Source: Pedobacter fastidiosus (lineage in GTDB: Bacteria; Bacteroidota; Bacteroidia; Sphingobacteriales; Sphingobacteriaceae). From it: 64,000 nucleotides of DNA. The position numbers and the translations under genes were made by a program. Below the pieces are notes generated by a model. That model made no database searches and was not told the DNA's origin. It worked only from the letters and a program-made list of their open reading frames with translations. The stretch is taken from NCBI RefSeq assembly GCF_014306625.1, contig NZ_JACRYL010000007.1:82228-146227 (forward strand), read 5' to 3'. This document shows, piece after piece, positions 1 to 8,581 of the stretch. Position 1 is the stretch's first letter; the number at the start of each line of letters is the position of its first letter.

Positions 1-758
1 GGGTTGGAAATGAAAATGGAAACGCAGCAGAAACAAGCTGGGAGACTTTTACGCCATTGCCTCCTGAGGGAAAAAATGTTGCCGTTCCGGGACAGGCAAA
101 TTATCCACAAAGCCCTGAAGGCATTAGAAATGGCAAGTTTTGGATGCCTGCAGAATGCGACGTTCCTTTAAGAAATGGCTGGTTTTATCATCCAACAGAA
201 AAGCCAAAAACCCCTGAGATGCTTTTCGACTTGTATTTGAAAAGCGTTGGTCGCGGTGCAGGTTTAGATTTAGGTTTGGCACCAGATACCCGCGGACAAT
301 TACACGAAGATGATGTAGCTTCCTTAAAAGCTTTTGGAGATTTAGTTAAACATACCTTCGCAAACAATCTTGCTCAAGATGCTCATATTGTGCCAACCAA
401 TACTCGTGGCAAAAACTACAATATTGTAACCTTATTGGATAATAACAAAGATAGTTATTGGGCAACAATGGATCAGGTTCATGAAGCGAGTTTAGAAGTT
501 GATTTAAAAAGCGCTAAGACTTTTGATATTATCAGTTTGCAAGAATATATCCCCTTGGGACAGCGAATTGAAGCTTACAATGTTGAGATTTTCGAAAAAA
601 ATAAATGGAAAAAAATCTATGATGGAACGAGTATTGGCGCAAAGCGATTAATCAAATTAGATACTCCGGTAACGACTTCAAAAATTAGAATAAACATTAC
701 GAAATCGCCGGTTTGCATTACCTTAAGCGAGTTTGGAATTCATAAGAAAACGGAATAA
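1..758 (+). CDS. Alpha-L-fucosidase (GH29), 3' part
   Basis: The gene is cut by the window edge. The reading frame is open from base 3 and has no start inside the window; the first in-frame TTG at 57 is not a real start. The visible N-terminal part carries GH29-like sequence (WETF near the edge, then NGWFYHP, then LYLKSVGRGAGLDLGLAPDTRG), which is the end of the catalytic barrel of secreted fucosidases that remove terminal L-fucose from glycans. After about residue 110 follows a beta-rich stretch ending in SEFGIHKK, which fits an F5/8-type carbohydrate-binding or discoidin-like C-terminal domain. It ends 4 bp before the convergent methyltransferase gene. Family assignment is from recognised motifs; substrate linkage cannot be read. 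Confidence 0.85.
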   Translation, partial: VGNENGNAAETSWETFTPLPPEGKNVAVPGQANYPQSPEGIRNGKFWMPAECDVPLRNGWFYHPTEKPKTPEMLFDLYLKSVGRGAGLDLGLAPDTRGQLHEDDVASLKAFGDLVKHTFANNLAQDAHIVPTNTRGKNYNIVTLLDNNKDSYWATMDQVHEASLEVDLKSAKTFDIISLQEYIPLGQRIEAYNVEIFEKNKWKKIYDGTSIGAKRLIKLDTPVTTSKIRINITKSPVCITLSEFGIHKKTE

Positions 759-762
759 GAAT

Positions 763-1509
763 TTATTTTTTCGCCTCTAAGATAATATAAGGTGATAAAC
801 TTTTGCTCTCGAAAGGAATAATTTTTGTAAAAACTTTCCCAGCTAACCAAACTATCTTTTTGAATAAACGCACAGTTACAGATTTCTGACTTTCGTTTTC
901 TAACCACACACTGAAATGACCAAAATAACCAGCTTTAACCATTTTCAATCCTGCCTTTTCACAAATTGATTTTAGCAAAGCTGGATTCATACTATCGATA
1001 TTATGTTTATCGTAATTCTCTTTATCAAAGTTTTTTTGAAACCAACCATTAACCGCTTTGAAGTTTGGCAAAGTGATAAACAATGTTCCACCGGGTTTTA
1101 CAAAAGCAATATGTCGATTAATAATATCTGCAGTATCGTTAAAATGTTCAATTAAACCACAGCTTAGTACCAAATCATACTGTTGTTCTGGAGTGTAATT
1201 AAACAAATCCGTTTCGATGATGTGAATATCCTTTTCGGTTAAACCGTTTTTATCAAGAAGCTCATTTACAACAGGTGGGTGAACAAAATAATCTAAAAGG
1301 GTAACATCAAGCTTAAAATATTTCTTTAAAAAAACAGCATAATAACCAGGGAAACCGCCTAACTCTATGGCCGTTTTAACATTGCCTTTTTCGATAACTT
1401 CTGCCAGTTGGCGATGAAATACATAATCGGATGGCAACTCAACAGCAAGTCCTTTTTTACTTTCCCAATAATTTACCCAAAAAGCTCTGTCTGTTAATAA
1501 ATTTGCCAT
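763..1509 (-). CDS. SAM-dependent class I methyltransferase
   Basis: A 248-residue soluble protein with the Rossmann-type SAM fold. Motif I is AIELGGFPGYY (residues 48-57), a variant of the usual E/DxGxGxG. Residues 113-123 (LVLSCGLIEHF) match the post-II motif of ubiE/type 11-12 methyltransferases, and VKPGGTLFITLPN (137-149) is the typical motif III strand. The substrate is unknown. The gene stands alone on the minus strand, converging on the fucosidase gene, with a 163-bp spacer to the next minus-strand gene in which I see no signal. Some relatives sit in glycan loci, and glycosyltransferases lie nearby, so modification of a surface saccharide is possible but is inference only. Confidence 0.75.
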   Translation of the reverse strand: MANLLTDRAFWVNYWESKKGLAVELPSDYVFHRQLAEVIEKGNVKTAIELGGFPGYYAVFLKKYFKLDVTLLDYFVHPPVVNELLDKNGLTEKDIHIIETDLFNYTPEQQYDLVLSCGLIEHFNDTADIINRHIAFVKPGGTLFITLPNFKAVNGWFQKNFDKENYDKHNIDSMNPALLKSICEKAGLKMVKAGYFGHFSVWLENESQKSVTVRLFKKIVWLAGKVFTKIIPFESKSLSPYIILEAKK

Positions 1510-1672
1510 GTATTAAAATAATTCAATCCCAAAGAAACGGAAAATTTGTTTAACTGTATAACTGATTAATTGTTAAAACCGAAAAGACTAATTGCATAAA
1601 AAGAAAAATCAGTCAATCATAATGCCACCAGCCAAATACGATTAACCGATTTAAACATTTAGCCAATTAGCC

Positions 1673-4600
1673 CTATTTTAAATCCTTTAAAATCTCAGCA
1701 ACCGCTTTTTCCAGTTGTGGGTCTTTATCTGCCAATCGATCTTCGAAAGTATTTTTCACGAAGATATCTGGCTTAACCCCTTCTTTCTCGATATTTTTCC
1801 CATCCATTGTATAACAACCCCAAGATGGCAAACGATAAGAAGAACCATCAACCAAGCCTTTTGCGGAAGTAAAAATAATCCAACGGTAAGTTTCCGTTCC
1901 TACAATTTTGCCCAGTTTTAGTTGTTTAAATCCGGTAGCTGTCATTTCCGCATCACTTAAAGATTGTTCGTTAACCATTAAGATAATCGGTTTTACAGCG
2001 GGACCAAAATTACTCTGAGGAGCCATTTTACCGCCACGATATTTCCACTTTAAGTATGGCTTTTGAGAAAGGAATTTCAAAACTTCATCATGAACATTTC
2101 CGCCTGTATTGTACCGTAAATCTATAATGATGGCTTCTTTATTCTCCTCTTGCTCTACCATATCCAGCAAGAAACGTTCTAATTCGCCTGAGCCCATATT
2201 TTTCATATAAGAATAGGCAATGCGGTTATTCCCCCATCTATCTACATTTTGGCGATTTTTCGTAATCCATTCATCGTACAAATTATTTCTTAACAAACCA
2301 GAGCTCTCCGGATGAACATTAACCGAAACCTCTTTCCCACTACGATTAAAAGTTAAACTCATTTCCTTATCCAAAGATGGTTTGCTGAAATAATAATCTC
2401 GATCTATTTTATCATCAACTTGAACACCATTAACTTTTGTCAAAACATCGCCCGGCAAAACATTTACACTGCTATAAGAGGCATTACTTTTGGCTATAAT
2501 TCGCTGTACCTTAAAAGGATTTTCATTATCGAACATAATGCCCGTTTGGTTGGTAATGTAGTTTAGGTTCTTGCGCTCTTCTACTCCGAAACTATTAAAG
2601 CCCATGTGCGAAGAATTTAATTCGCCCAACATATCATTTAATAAAATCCTTAAATCGCTCCGGTTATTTACATAAGGTAAATAAGCAGAGTAACTGGTTT
2701 TCATTTTTTCCCAATCCACACCGTGGAAATTTTCGTCATAAAAATTCTCATCAAGGCCAACCCAAGTTTCATAAAACATCTGGTTAAATTCGGCATTTAA
2801 GTTGCGTGCGAATTTATATCCATGATCGATTTTATCTTGTTTATTCCCTTCTAAATTATATTTATTAATTACACCACCAATCAAGGTAAAAAACTTATCG
2901 CCAACCTGAATAATAGAATAACTATCACCATCACCAACTTTTTCTGTTTTGTTGGTTTCAAAGGGTTCAATGGTCGTTCTAAATAAACTGGGTTTTCCTC
3001 CGTCTTGATTCGAAGAATAAAAAACATAGGTTTTCTCGCCTTTGGCAAATACATCAGTTCCGTTCTGACTTCCAAAATCTGAGCTCACCAATTCTACTCG
3101 ATCCAAAATATTTTGAGTATTTATTGTAATTACGGAAGCGGGTTTTGGAGTTGGCTTAACATCAGTTTTTTTCTTTGCTGTATCTGTCGGTTTTTTTGCT
3201 TTTTTATCAACTACTCCGGGCTTAACGTCTTTTGGTTCAGCTTTTTCTTCTTTAAACAGTTCATCAAATTTATCGAAACGGAAAGGAGTATCGTAGCTGT
3301 TCAAAGCCATGCGATAAATGTGCACATGCTCACTACCTGATGGATAAAAAGGATCAGTTCTTGCACTGGTAAAATAAATATATTTTCCATCAGGCGACCA
3401 AGCCGGACTTGTTTCGGTAACGCCAGTATTGGTTAAATTAATGGTCTTGTCCGTTTTAATTTCATGAACTAAAATGTCCTGCTCAAAATTTCTAAATGCG
3501 GTAAACAATACATATTGATCATTTGGAGAAAAGCTTGGAGTAGAATTCTGAATCGCCCAAAACTCATCTTTAACGATAGTTTTGCTTTCCAAAGTTTTTA
3601 AATCCAGTAATCTTAATTCATTTCTTCCACTTAAATAAACCGCCAAAGTTTTGGTTTTATTTAAGGTGATATCGCGATTATTAGCCTTGTCTTTAGTAAT
3701 TTGTTTGGGTGTTCCTTTTCCATCACCAGTTAAAGTAAACCAGTTCTGATAACCATTGGAAGTCTGATTAAACAATATCGTTTTATTATCTGCTAGCCAT
3801 TTACATTCCATAGCTCTTTCTCCACTATTGGTTATTTTGCGGATAAACTTTCCATCAGCATCACTTACAAAAAGCTCTCCTCGCGATACAAATGCAATTT
3901 TTTTGGCATCAGGAGAAACATCGAAAGCCGAAATGTTTCCACGAACATCATACTCCTGCTCTTTGCTTAAAACCTGATTACGGGAAGCACTGATGTTAAC
4001 CTTTTCAGTTTTCTTTGAGGCTACATCGTAAGTATAAAGTTGATAATCTTTCTCAAAAACAACAGTTGTTCCATTTGCAGAAACGAATGGTCGTTTTATT
4101 GATGTATCGAAATTGGTTAATGCTGTTTTCTTGCCATTTATAAAAGTATAAAGATTGTATTCTTCATTTCCTTCATCAGAAACGAAATAAACATTTCCCT
4201 TAGCATCAACGCTGGTCCAAAAATCTTTACCGATATAATTAGTGTACTGCTTGTAAGCTTTGGTTTTGGGATTATAAGATTGAATATCTGGATTATAAGC
4301 ACCTTTATAATGCTTTCTGTTTGCAAAACGCATACTTTCCCAAGTATCACTAAAAAACAATTCGCCACTTGGTGCTTCTGCAATGTGATGGGTGGTGTTA
4401 AAATAATTTTCGAAAAGCCGAATAGCTGTACCACCATTTACGCTTACTTTATAGCTCGAAAAAGAGTTGAACCGACCAGATGTAAAGTAAATAGTTTTAG
4501 AATCTAAGCTCCAATTATCAACTTCATCAGATGCATCATTAAAAGTTAACTGTTTAATATCTCCACCAGCAACAGGCATTACATACACATCGTAATTACC

Positions 4601-4864
4601 AAATTGGTTAGACGAAAATGCCATCCATTTACCATCGGGAGAAATTTTTGGATTAATTTCCTCGCCTTGCATGGCCGTAATTCGAGAAGCTAAACCACCT
4701 TTTACCGGAACTTTCCAAATATCACCATCATAACTAAATACTATTGTCTGCGCATCGGGCGTTAAAGCAGGATATGCAGTAAAGTAAGTTTGATTTTGTG
4801 CAAATGCACTAAAAGGCAATAACAGAGCGCCTGCTATGAGCATTTTTAGGATGTTTTTGATCAT
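1673..4864 (-). CDS. Tricorn-type S41 protease with PD40 propeller repeats
   Basis: A 1063-residue exported protein. Residues 1-22 form a signal peptide (hydrophobic core then FAQN). The N-terminal half consists of repeated WD40-like/PD40 blades (SPDGKWMAFSSN, SPDGKYIYFTSA). A Lys/Pro-rich low-complexity linker lies around 540-580, followed by a second propeller part, a tricorn C1-like segment (FYETWVGLDENFYDENFHGVDW), a PDZ domain (VLPGDVLTKVNGVQVDD) and the S41 tail-specific protease core. The nucleophile motif is NEQSLSDAE at 965-973. In archaea tricorn trims peptides from the proteasome; bacterial homologues with signal peptides probably act on periplasmic peptides. Its upstream region is shared with the divergent glycosyltransferase gene. 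Confidence 0.9.
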   Translation of the reverse strand: MIKNILKMLIAGALLLPFSAFAQNQTYFTAYPALTPDAQTIVFSYDGDIWKVPVKGGLASRITAMQGEEINPKISPDGKWMAFSSNQFGNYDVYVMPVAGGDIKQLTFNDASDEVDNWSLDSKTIYFTSGRFNSFSSYKVSVNGGTAIRLFENYFNTTHHIAEAPSGELFFSDTWESMRFANRKHYKGAYNPDIQSYNPKTKAYKQYTNYIGKDFWTSVDAKGNVYFVSDEGNEEYNLYTFINGKKTALTNFDTSIKRPFVSANGTTVVFEKDYQLYTYDVASKKTEKVNISASRNQVLSKEQEYDVRGNISAFDVSPDAKKIAFVSRGELFVSDADGKFIRKITNSGERAMECKWLADNKTILFNQTSNGYQNWFTLTGDGKGTPKQITKDKANNRDITLNKTKTLAVYLSGRNELRLLDLKTLESKTIVKDEFWAIQNSTPSFSPNDQYVLFTAFRNFEQDILVHEIKTDKTINLTNTGVTETSPAWSPDGKYIYFTSARTDPFYPSGSEHVHIYRMALNSYDTPFRFDKFDELFKEEKAEPKDVKPGVVDKKAKKPTDTAKKKTDVKPTPKPASVITINTQNILDRVELVSSDFGSQNGTDVFAKGEKTYVFYSSNQDGGKPSLFRTTIEPFETNKTEKVGDGDSYSIIQVGDKFFTLIGGVINKYNLEGNKQDKIDHGYKFARNLNAEFNQMFYETWVGLDENFYDENFHGVDWEKMKTSYSAYLPYVNNRSDLRILLNDMLGELNSSHMGFNSFGVEERKNLNYITNQTGIMFDNENPFKVQRIIAKSNASYSSVNVLPGDVLTKVNGVQVDDKIDRDYYFSKPSLDKEMSLTFNRSGKEVSVNVHPESSGLLRNNLYDEWITKNRQNVDRWGNNRIAYSYMKNMGSGELERFLLDMVEQEENKEAIIIDLRYNTGGNVHDEVLKFLSQKPYLKWKYRGGKMAPQSNFGPAVKPIILMVNEQSLSDAEMTATGFKQLKLGKIVGTETYRWIIFTSAKGLVDGSSYRLPSWGCYTMDGKNIEKEGVKPDIFVKNTFEDRLADKDPQLEKAVAEILKDLK

Positions 4865-4947
4865 GATTTAGTTTGTTTGGCTTTGGAAGCATGAAAATAC
4901 GCAACAGTTTTTATAATCGTAAACAATAAAATGTATTTTTGATCGAT

Positions 4948-6219
4948 TTGAAAGTTTTACACCTAAATACTTACGATGGAAACGGCGGAGCCGGAAGGGC
5001 TTGCTTACGCCTAAGCGATGCGCTGAAAGCTAGTGGTGTAGATTCTAAAGTTTTGGTTTACTATAAATTTGGGCAAAACCCGAAGATTGATACCTTCAGC
5101 AAATCGCCCATTCAAAAAGCTAAAGCTGTCTATAATATTTTATCCGAACGCTATTTTGCAAAATGGCTCAGCAAATCGGTTAAAACTCCTTTCAGTTTAC
5201 AATGGTTTGGCCGATCTATTAAAAACCATCCTGAAGTTAAAAGTGCAGACATTATTCATTTGCATTGGGTGAATCACGGTTTCCTCACTCCAAAATTTTT
5301 AGCGGAATTAGATGAACTAGAAAAGCCAATTGTTTGGACGTTCCACGATAGCAATGCTTTTACAGGTGGTTGCCATGTGCGTTATGGTTGCGAAAACTTC
5401 CATCATCAATGTGGCAATTGTCCAATTTTAAAAATAAGTGGCGATAATGATATCTCGCACAAAACTTGGCTAAGAAAACAGAAAGCCTATACCGAATTAA
5501 ACTTTCACATTGTGGCGCCAAGTAAGTGGATGGCAAGCTCGGTAAAGTTTAGTAGCTTGCTTGGTACACGCAAAGCAACTGTAATTCCGAATACGATAGA
5601 AACCAATATTTTTAAACCGTATGTTAAAAGTGAGGCGAAGAAAATCTTAAAAATTAATCCCGATAAGTTTGTGTTGATGAGCGGTTTTATGCCCTCAAAA
5701 AACGACAAGCATAAAGGAACGCCATATTTAATTGCGGCGCTAGAGATCTTATCCCGAAGGGCTGGGATTGTTAGGGAAAACATCGAATTGGTAATTTTTG
5801 GAAATAAAGAAAATACCGAGATGCCAACTTTTCCTTTTAAAACAACTTTCTTAGGCACCATAAATAAAGATGAGCACTTGGCAAAATGCTATTCTGCGGC
5901 AGATGCATTTATCACACCATCTTTAGAAGATAACTTACCAAATACCGTAATGGAAAGCTTGGCCTGCGCTACGCCAGTAATTGCCTTTACCACAGGTGGG
6001 ATTCCAGACATGGTGAAACACATGCAAAATGGGTATTTGGCTGAATATGAAAACGCCGAAGATTTGGCTAATGGGATTGAGTGGTTATATCATCGCCCAA
6101 ATAAAGCCGAAATACAGAAAGAAGCCAGATTAAGCATTCTCAATAATTTTTCAGAAAAGGTGATTGCAGAAAAGCATCTCGATTTATACGAAACCCTGAT
6201 CGATTTACAACCGAAGTAA
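4948..6219 (+). CDS. Glycosyltransferase family 4 (GT-B)
   Basis: A GT4 enzyme of about 423 residues. It opens with KVLHLNTYDGNGGAGRA, the Gly-rich acceptor-side loop, and has the donor-site block SLEDNLPNTVMESLACATPVIA with the E-x7-E pattern around its C-terminal third. Such enzymes move a sugar from a nucleotide-sugar to a growing surface glycan at the inner membrane face. No ATG fits: the only upstream ATG (4931) stops after three codons, so the start must be TTG, either at 4939 or at 4948. I prefer 4948 because family members begin with M-K-V-L-H-L-N. It ends 3 bp before the DUF1016 gene, and a GT2 gene follows that, so the three are likely co-transcribed. Confidence 0.87.
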   Translation: MKVLHLNTYDGNGGAGRACLRLSDALKASGVDSKVLVYYKFGQNPKIDTFSKSPIQKAKAVYNILSERYFAKWLSKSVKTPFSLQWFGRSIKNHPEVKSADIIHLHWVNHGFLTPKFLAELDELEKPIVWTFHDSNAFTGGCHVRYGCENFHHQCGNCPILKISGDNDISHKTWLRKQKAYTELNFHIVAPSKWMASSVKFSSLLGTRKATVIPNTIETNIFKPYVKSEAKKILKINPDKFVLMSGFMPSKNDKHKGTPYLIAALEILSRRAGIVRENIELVIFGNKENTEMPTFPFKTTFLGTINKDEHLAKCYSAADAFITPSLEDNLPNTVMESLACATPVIAFTTGGIPDMVKHMQNGYLAEYENAEDLANGIEWLYHRPNKAEIQKEARLSILNNFSEKVIAEKHLDLYETLIDLQPK

Positions 6220-6222
6220 AAT

Positions 6223-7032
6223 ATGCCGATGGAATTATCTAAAACCTATCTTGATAATATTAAAGCGCTGAAATCGGCAATTTTACAGAGCCGTTACAGG
6301 GCAGCCACCTTAGTTAACAAAGAGCTTTTAACACTTTATTTTGCAGTTGGAAAGTTCATTTCAAATAAGATTAAAGAGGAAAAATGGGGGGCAAAAGTTA
6401 TTGAAAATCTTTCTGCTGATTTGCAACTCGAATTGCCAGGATTAAGAGGTTTTTCAGCGACGAACATTAAAAGAATGCGCCTCTTTTTTGAATCTTGGGA
6501 AGAGCAATTCATAATTAGTCCGTCACTTACGGCCCAATTAGAAACAATTGATTTACAGGAAATTACATTTAGACCGTCAGTAACGGTCCAATTAGAAAAT
6601 AGTTTTTCTACTGTAAGTTTCACTCACCATATCGAGATTTTACAAAATACAAAATCTTCAGAAGAAAGAATATTCTACATCCAAAAAACGGCCTCAGAAT
6701 TTTGGAGTTTGAGTACATTAAAAAATCATTTAAATAATCAAACCTATCAAAAAACGGGTAGCTTACCCAACAACTTTTCAAAAACTATAACGAATGATAA
6801 AGCCAGGCAAAAAGCCCTACAATCATTTAAAGATGAATACTTATTAGATTTTATAAATATTGAGGATGGCGACGAAAAGGATGAAAGACTTTTAGAGAGT
6901 GAAATTGTTCAAAATATTAAAAAATTCTTAATGTCTATAGGAGCGGATTTTGCCTTTATTGGAAATCATTTGCCGGCTGCTTACAAAGGACTTTTACCAG
7001 ATGTTGAAACGCTAAAAAAATTGATGGATTAA
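6223..7032 (+). CDS. DUF1016/YhcG-family protein lacking the nuclease core
   Basis: A 269-residue protein. Residues 5-90 are a clear DUF1016 N-terminal domain (SRYRAATLVNKELLTLYFAVG, then LPGLRGFSATNIKRMRLFFE). The middle holds a near-duplicated 10-residue segment (PSLTAQLE and PSVTVQLE). Full-length relatives, about 340-370 residues, continue after the block LESEIVxNIKKFxxxxGxxFxFIGN with a PD-(D/E)xK nuclease domain and end in LPEEYKGxLPxxE. Here FIGN is joined directly to HLPAAYKGLLPDVETLKKLMD, so roughly 90-100 residues with the catalytic Asp and Glu-x-Lys are missing in frame. A nuclease function is therefore unlikely. It sits 3 bp after one glycosyltransferase gene and 1 bp before another, so it looks like a cassette inserted into that operon. 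Family lengths are from memory. Confidence 0.85.
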   Translation: MPMELSKTYLDNIKALKSAILQSRYRAATLVNKELLTLYFAVGKFISNKIKEEKWGAKVIENLSADLQLELPGLRGFSATNIKRMRLFFESWEEQFIISPSLTAQLETIDLQEITFRPSVTVQLENSFSTVSFTHHIEILQNTKSSEERIFYIQKTASEFWSLSTLKNHLNNQTYQKTGSLPNNFSKTITNDKARQKALQSFKDEYLLDFINIEDGDEKDERLLESEIVQNIKKFLMSIGADFAFIGNHLPAAYKGLLPDVETLKKLMD

Positions 7033-7033
7033 T

Positions 7034-7780
7034 ATGCCAAAGCTCTCCATTATTACCATCGTATATAACAACGTTCGAGACATTGAGCGAACGATAAACT
7101 CTGTAATTAATCAAACTTTTAAAGATATTGAATACCTTATTATTGATGGTGCTTCTACAGATGGTACGCTTGAAGTTATTCAACGGTATAAAAATCAAAT
7201 TTCCAAAATTGTTTCTGAGAAAGATCAAGGTATTTACCATGCGATGAATAAAGGCTTGGCAATGGCTAAAGGCGATTACGTTTTGTTCATGAATTCTGGC
7301 GATGAACTTTATGATGAACATACGGTTGAAGATGTTTTTGAATCTTCACCTGGAGCTGATATTTATTATGGCGAAACCGAAATGTACAACGATAACTGGG
7401 AGAATTTAGGAAGAAGAAGACATGAGGCTCCAGAAGTTTTTGATTGGAAAAGTTTTCAATTTGGAATGAACATTAGCCATCAGGCGATTTATATTCGAAG
7501 AAGTATTACTACACCTTACGATTTGAAATATAAATACAGCTCGGATATTGATTGGATTATTAAGGCGGCGAAAAAATCGTCAAATATTGTTAACGTTCAT
7601 CGTTATGTAGCCAAGTATTTGGTGGGTGGAATGAGTAAGAAAAAGCATTTTGAAAGTTTAAAAGAGCGCTTCAAAATTCTAACCAAATATTATGGCCTAA
7701 TTCCTAATATTTTTAATCATATCATAATTGCTGGAAATTTAGCTTCGTACTTTTTTAGGCACAAAAGAACGAATGATTAA
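7034..7780 (+). CDS. Glycosyltransferase family 2
   Basis: A 248-residue GT-A fold enzyme similar to WcaA-type transferases. It begins PKLSIITIVYNN, has the nucleotide-binding Asp in IDGASTDGT (about residues 39-47) and a DxD-like NSGDE near residue 90. The segment ISHQAIYIRR is typical of small GT2 enzymes of surface polysaccharide loci. There is no membrane segment, so it should act at the cytoplasmic face. The start is the ATG immediately after the DUF1016 stop (one base between), which suggests coupled translation. With the GT4 gene at 4948 it probably serves one glycan. The sugar transferred cannot be inferred. Confidence 0.87.
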   Translation: MPKLSIITIVYNNVRDIERTINSVINQTFKDIEYLIIDGASTDGTLEVIQRYKNQISKIVSEKDQGIYHAMNKGLAMAKGDYVLFMNSGDELYDEHTVEDVFESSPGADIYYGETEMYNDNWENLGRRRHEAPEVFDWKSFQFGMNISHQAIYIRRSITTPYDLKYKYSSDIDWIIKAAKKSSNIVNVHRYVAKYLVGGMSKKKHFESLKERFKILTKYYGLIPNIFNHIIIAGNLASYFFRHKRTND

Positions 7781-7788
7781 CAACAGCT

Positions 7789-7825
7789 CGTCATTTCGAC
7801 TGGAGCAAAGCGTAATGGAGAAACC
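7789..7825. repeat. Single arm of a Bacteroidota intergenic repeat
   Basis: The stretch starting CGTCATTTCGACTGGAGC and ending in TGGAGAAACC is one arm of a widespread intergenic repeat (compare 15223-15251). No partner arm is visible, so it is a remnant. The remaining spacer up to 7956 holds nothing else I recognise. Confidence 0.5.
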
Positions 7826-7956
7826 TTTTAAATGGGGTTTTTACAAAATTTTTCCAATACAGTTGTTATGATGCGATAGAGATAACTCAAATTTCTAAAA
7901 ACAATAATTTTCCCCAACTGTCTTTAAATATATCACCTATTTAAAATTTAAAGATT

Positions 7957-8517
7957 ATGGGACAATTAAGTAACCGCACAATTGCTGTACTTTCAGAAAG
8001 CGGATTTGAAGAAGTTGAATTAACAGAACCAGTAAAAAGATTAAAAGAAGAAGGCGCAACCGTTCATGTTATCTCCTCAAAAAGTGGAACAATAAAAGCG
8101 TGGAATCATGATCATTGGTCTATTGAAGTTGATGTAGATAAAACTATTGACGAAGTAAATGCAGATGATTATAATGGATTGCTTTTGCCCGGAGGCGTTC
8201 TAAACCCAGATCAGTTACGAATTAATAAAGATGCGATTGCCTTTGTAAAAGCTTTTTTTGAAGCCGGTAAACCCGTCGCCGCAATCTGCCACGGACCGCA
8301 AACTTTAATTAATGCAGACGTTGTTAAAGGTAGAAAAATGACATCCGTTAAAAACATTTCTCAGGATTTAATTAATGCTGGTGCAGATTGGTCTGACGAG
8401 GAAGTTATTGTAGACCAAGGTTTGGTTACCAGCAGAACACCGAAAGATTTACCTGCATTTAATGATAAAATTGTAGAGGAATTTGCTGAAGGAGTTCACG
8501 AAGGACAACATGCCTAG
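7957..8517 (+). CDS. DJ-1/PfpI family protein (type 1 glutamine amidotransferase-like)
   Basis: A 186-residue cytoplasmic protein of the PfpI/YhbO branch. The nucleophile elbow is AAICHGPQTL with Cys111 followed by His112; the conserved Glu lies in SGFEEVEL (about residue 18), and LLLPGG (76-80) is the usual oxyanion strand. PfpI/YhbO relatives are described as deglycases or stress-response chaperone/proteases; which activity applies cannot be decided from sequence. It is a single gene with its own downstream hairpin terminator. Confidence 0.9.
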   Translation: MGQLSNRTIAVLSESGFEEVELTEPVKRLKEEGATVHVISSKSGTIKAWNHDHWSIEVDVDKTIDEVNADDYNGLLLPGGVLNPDQLRINKDAIAFVKAFFEAGKPVAAICHGPQTLINADVVKGRKMTSVKNISQDLINAGADWSDEEVIVDQGLVTSRTPKDLPAFNDKIVEEFAEGVHEGQHA

Positions 8518-8546
8518 AGGGCTGGAACGCTCTTTGTAAATTCACT

Positions 8547-8578
8547 AAAAAACGGTTGACATTGGTTAGCCGTTTTTT
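8547..8578 (+). terminator. Rho-independent terminator after the PfpI gene
   Basis: A 9-bp stem (AAAAAACGG paired with CCGTTTTTT) with a 14-base loop, ending in a run of T. It is A-rich on the left and T-rich on the right, so it may also serve the convergent minus-strand gene ending at 8582. Confidence 0.75.
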
Positions 8579-8581
8579 TAT

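Noticed and set aside
4939..4950. TTG at 4939 as start of the GT4 gene
   Set aside because: The family begins M-K-V-L-H-L-N, which fits TTG at 4948; the earlier TTG would add three unrelated residues. It remains possible.
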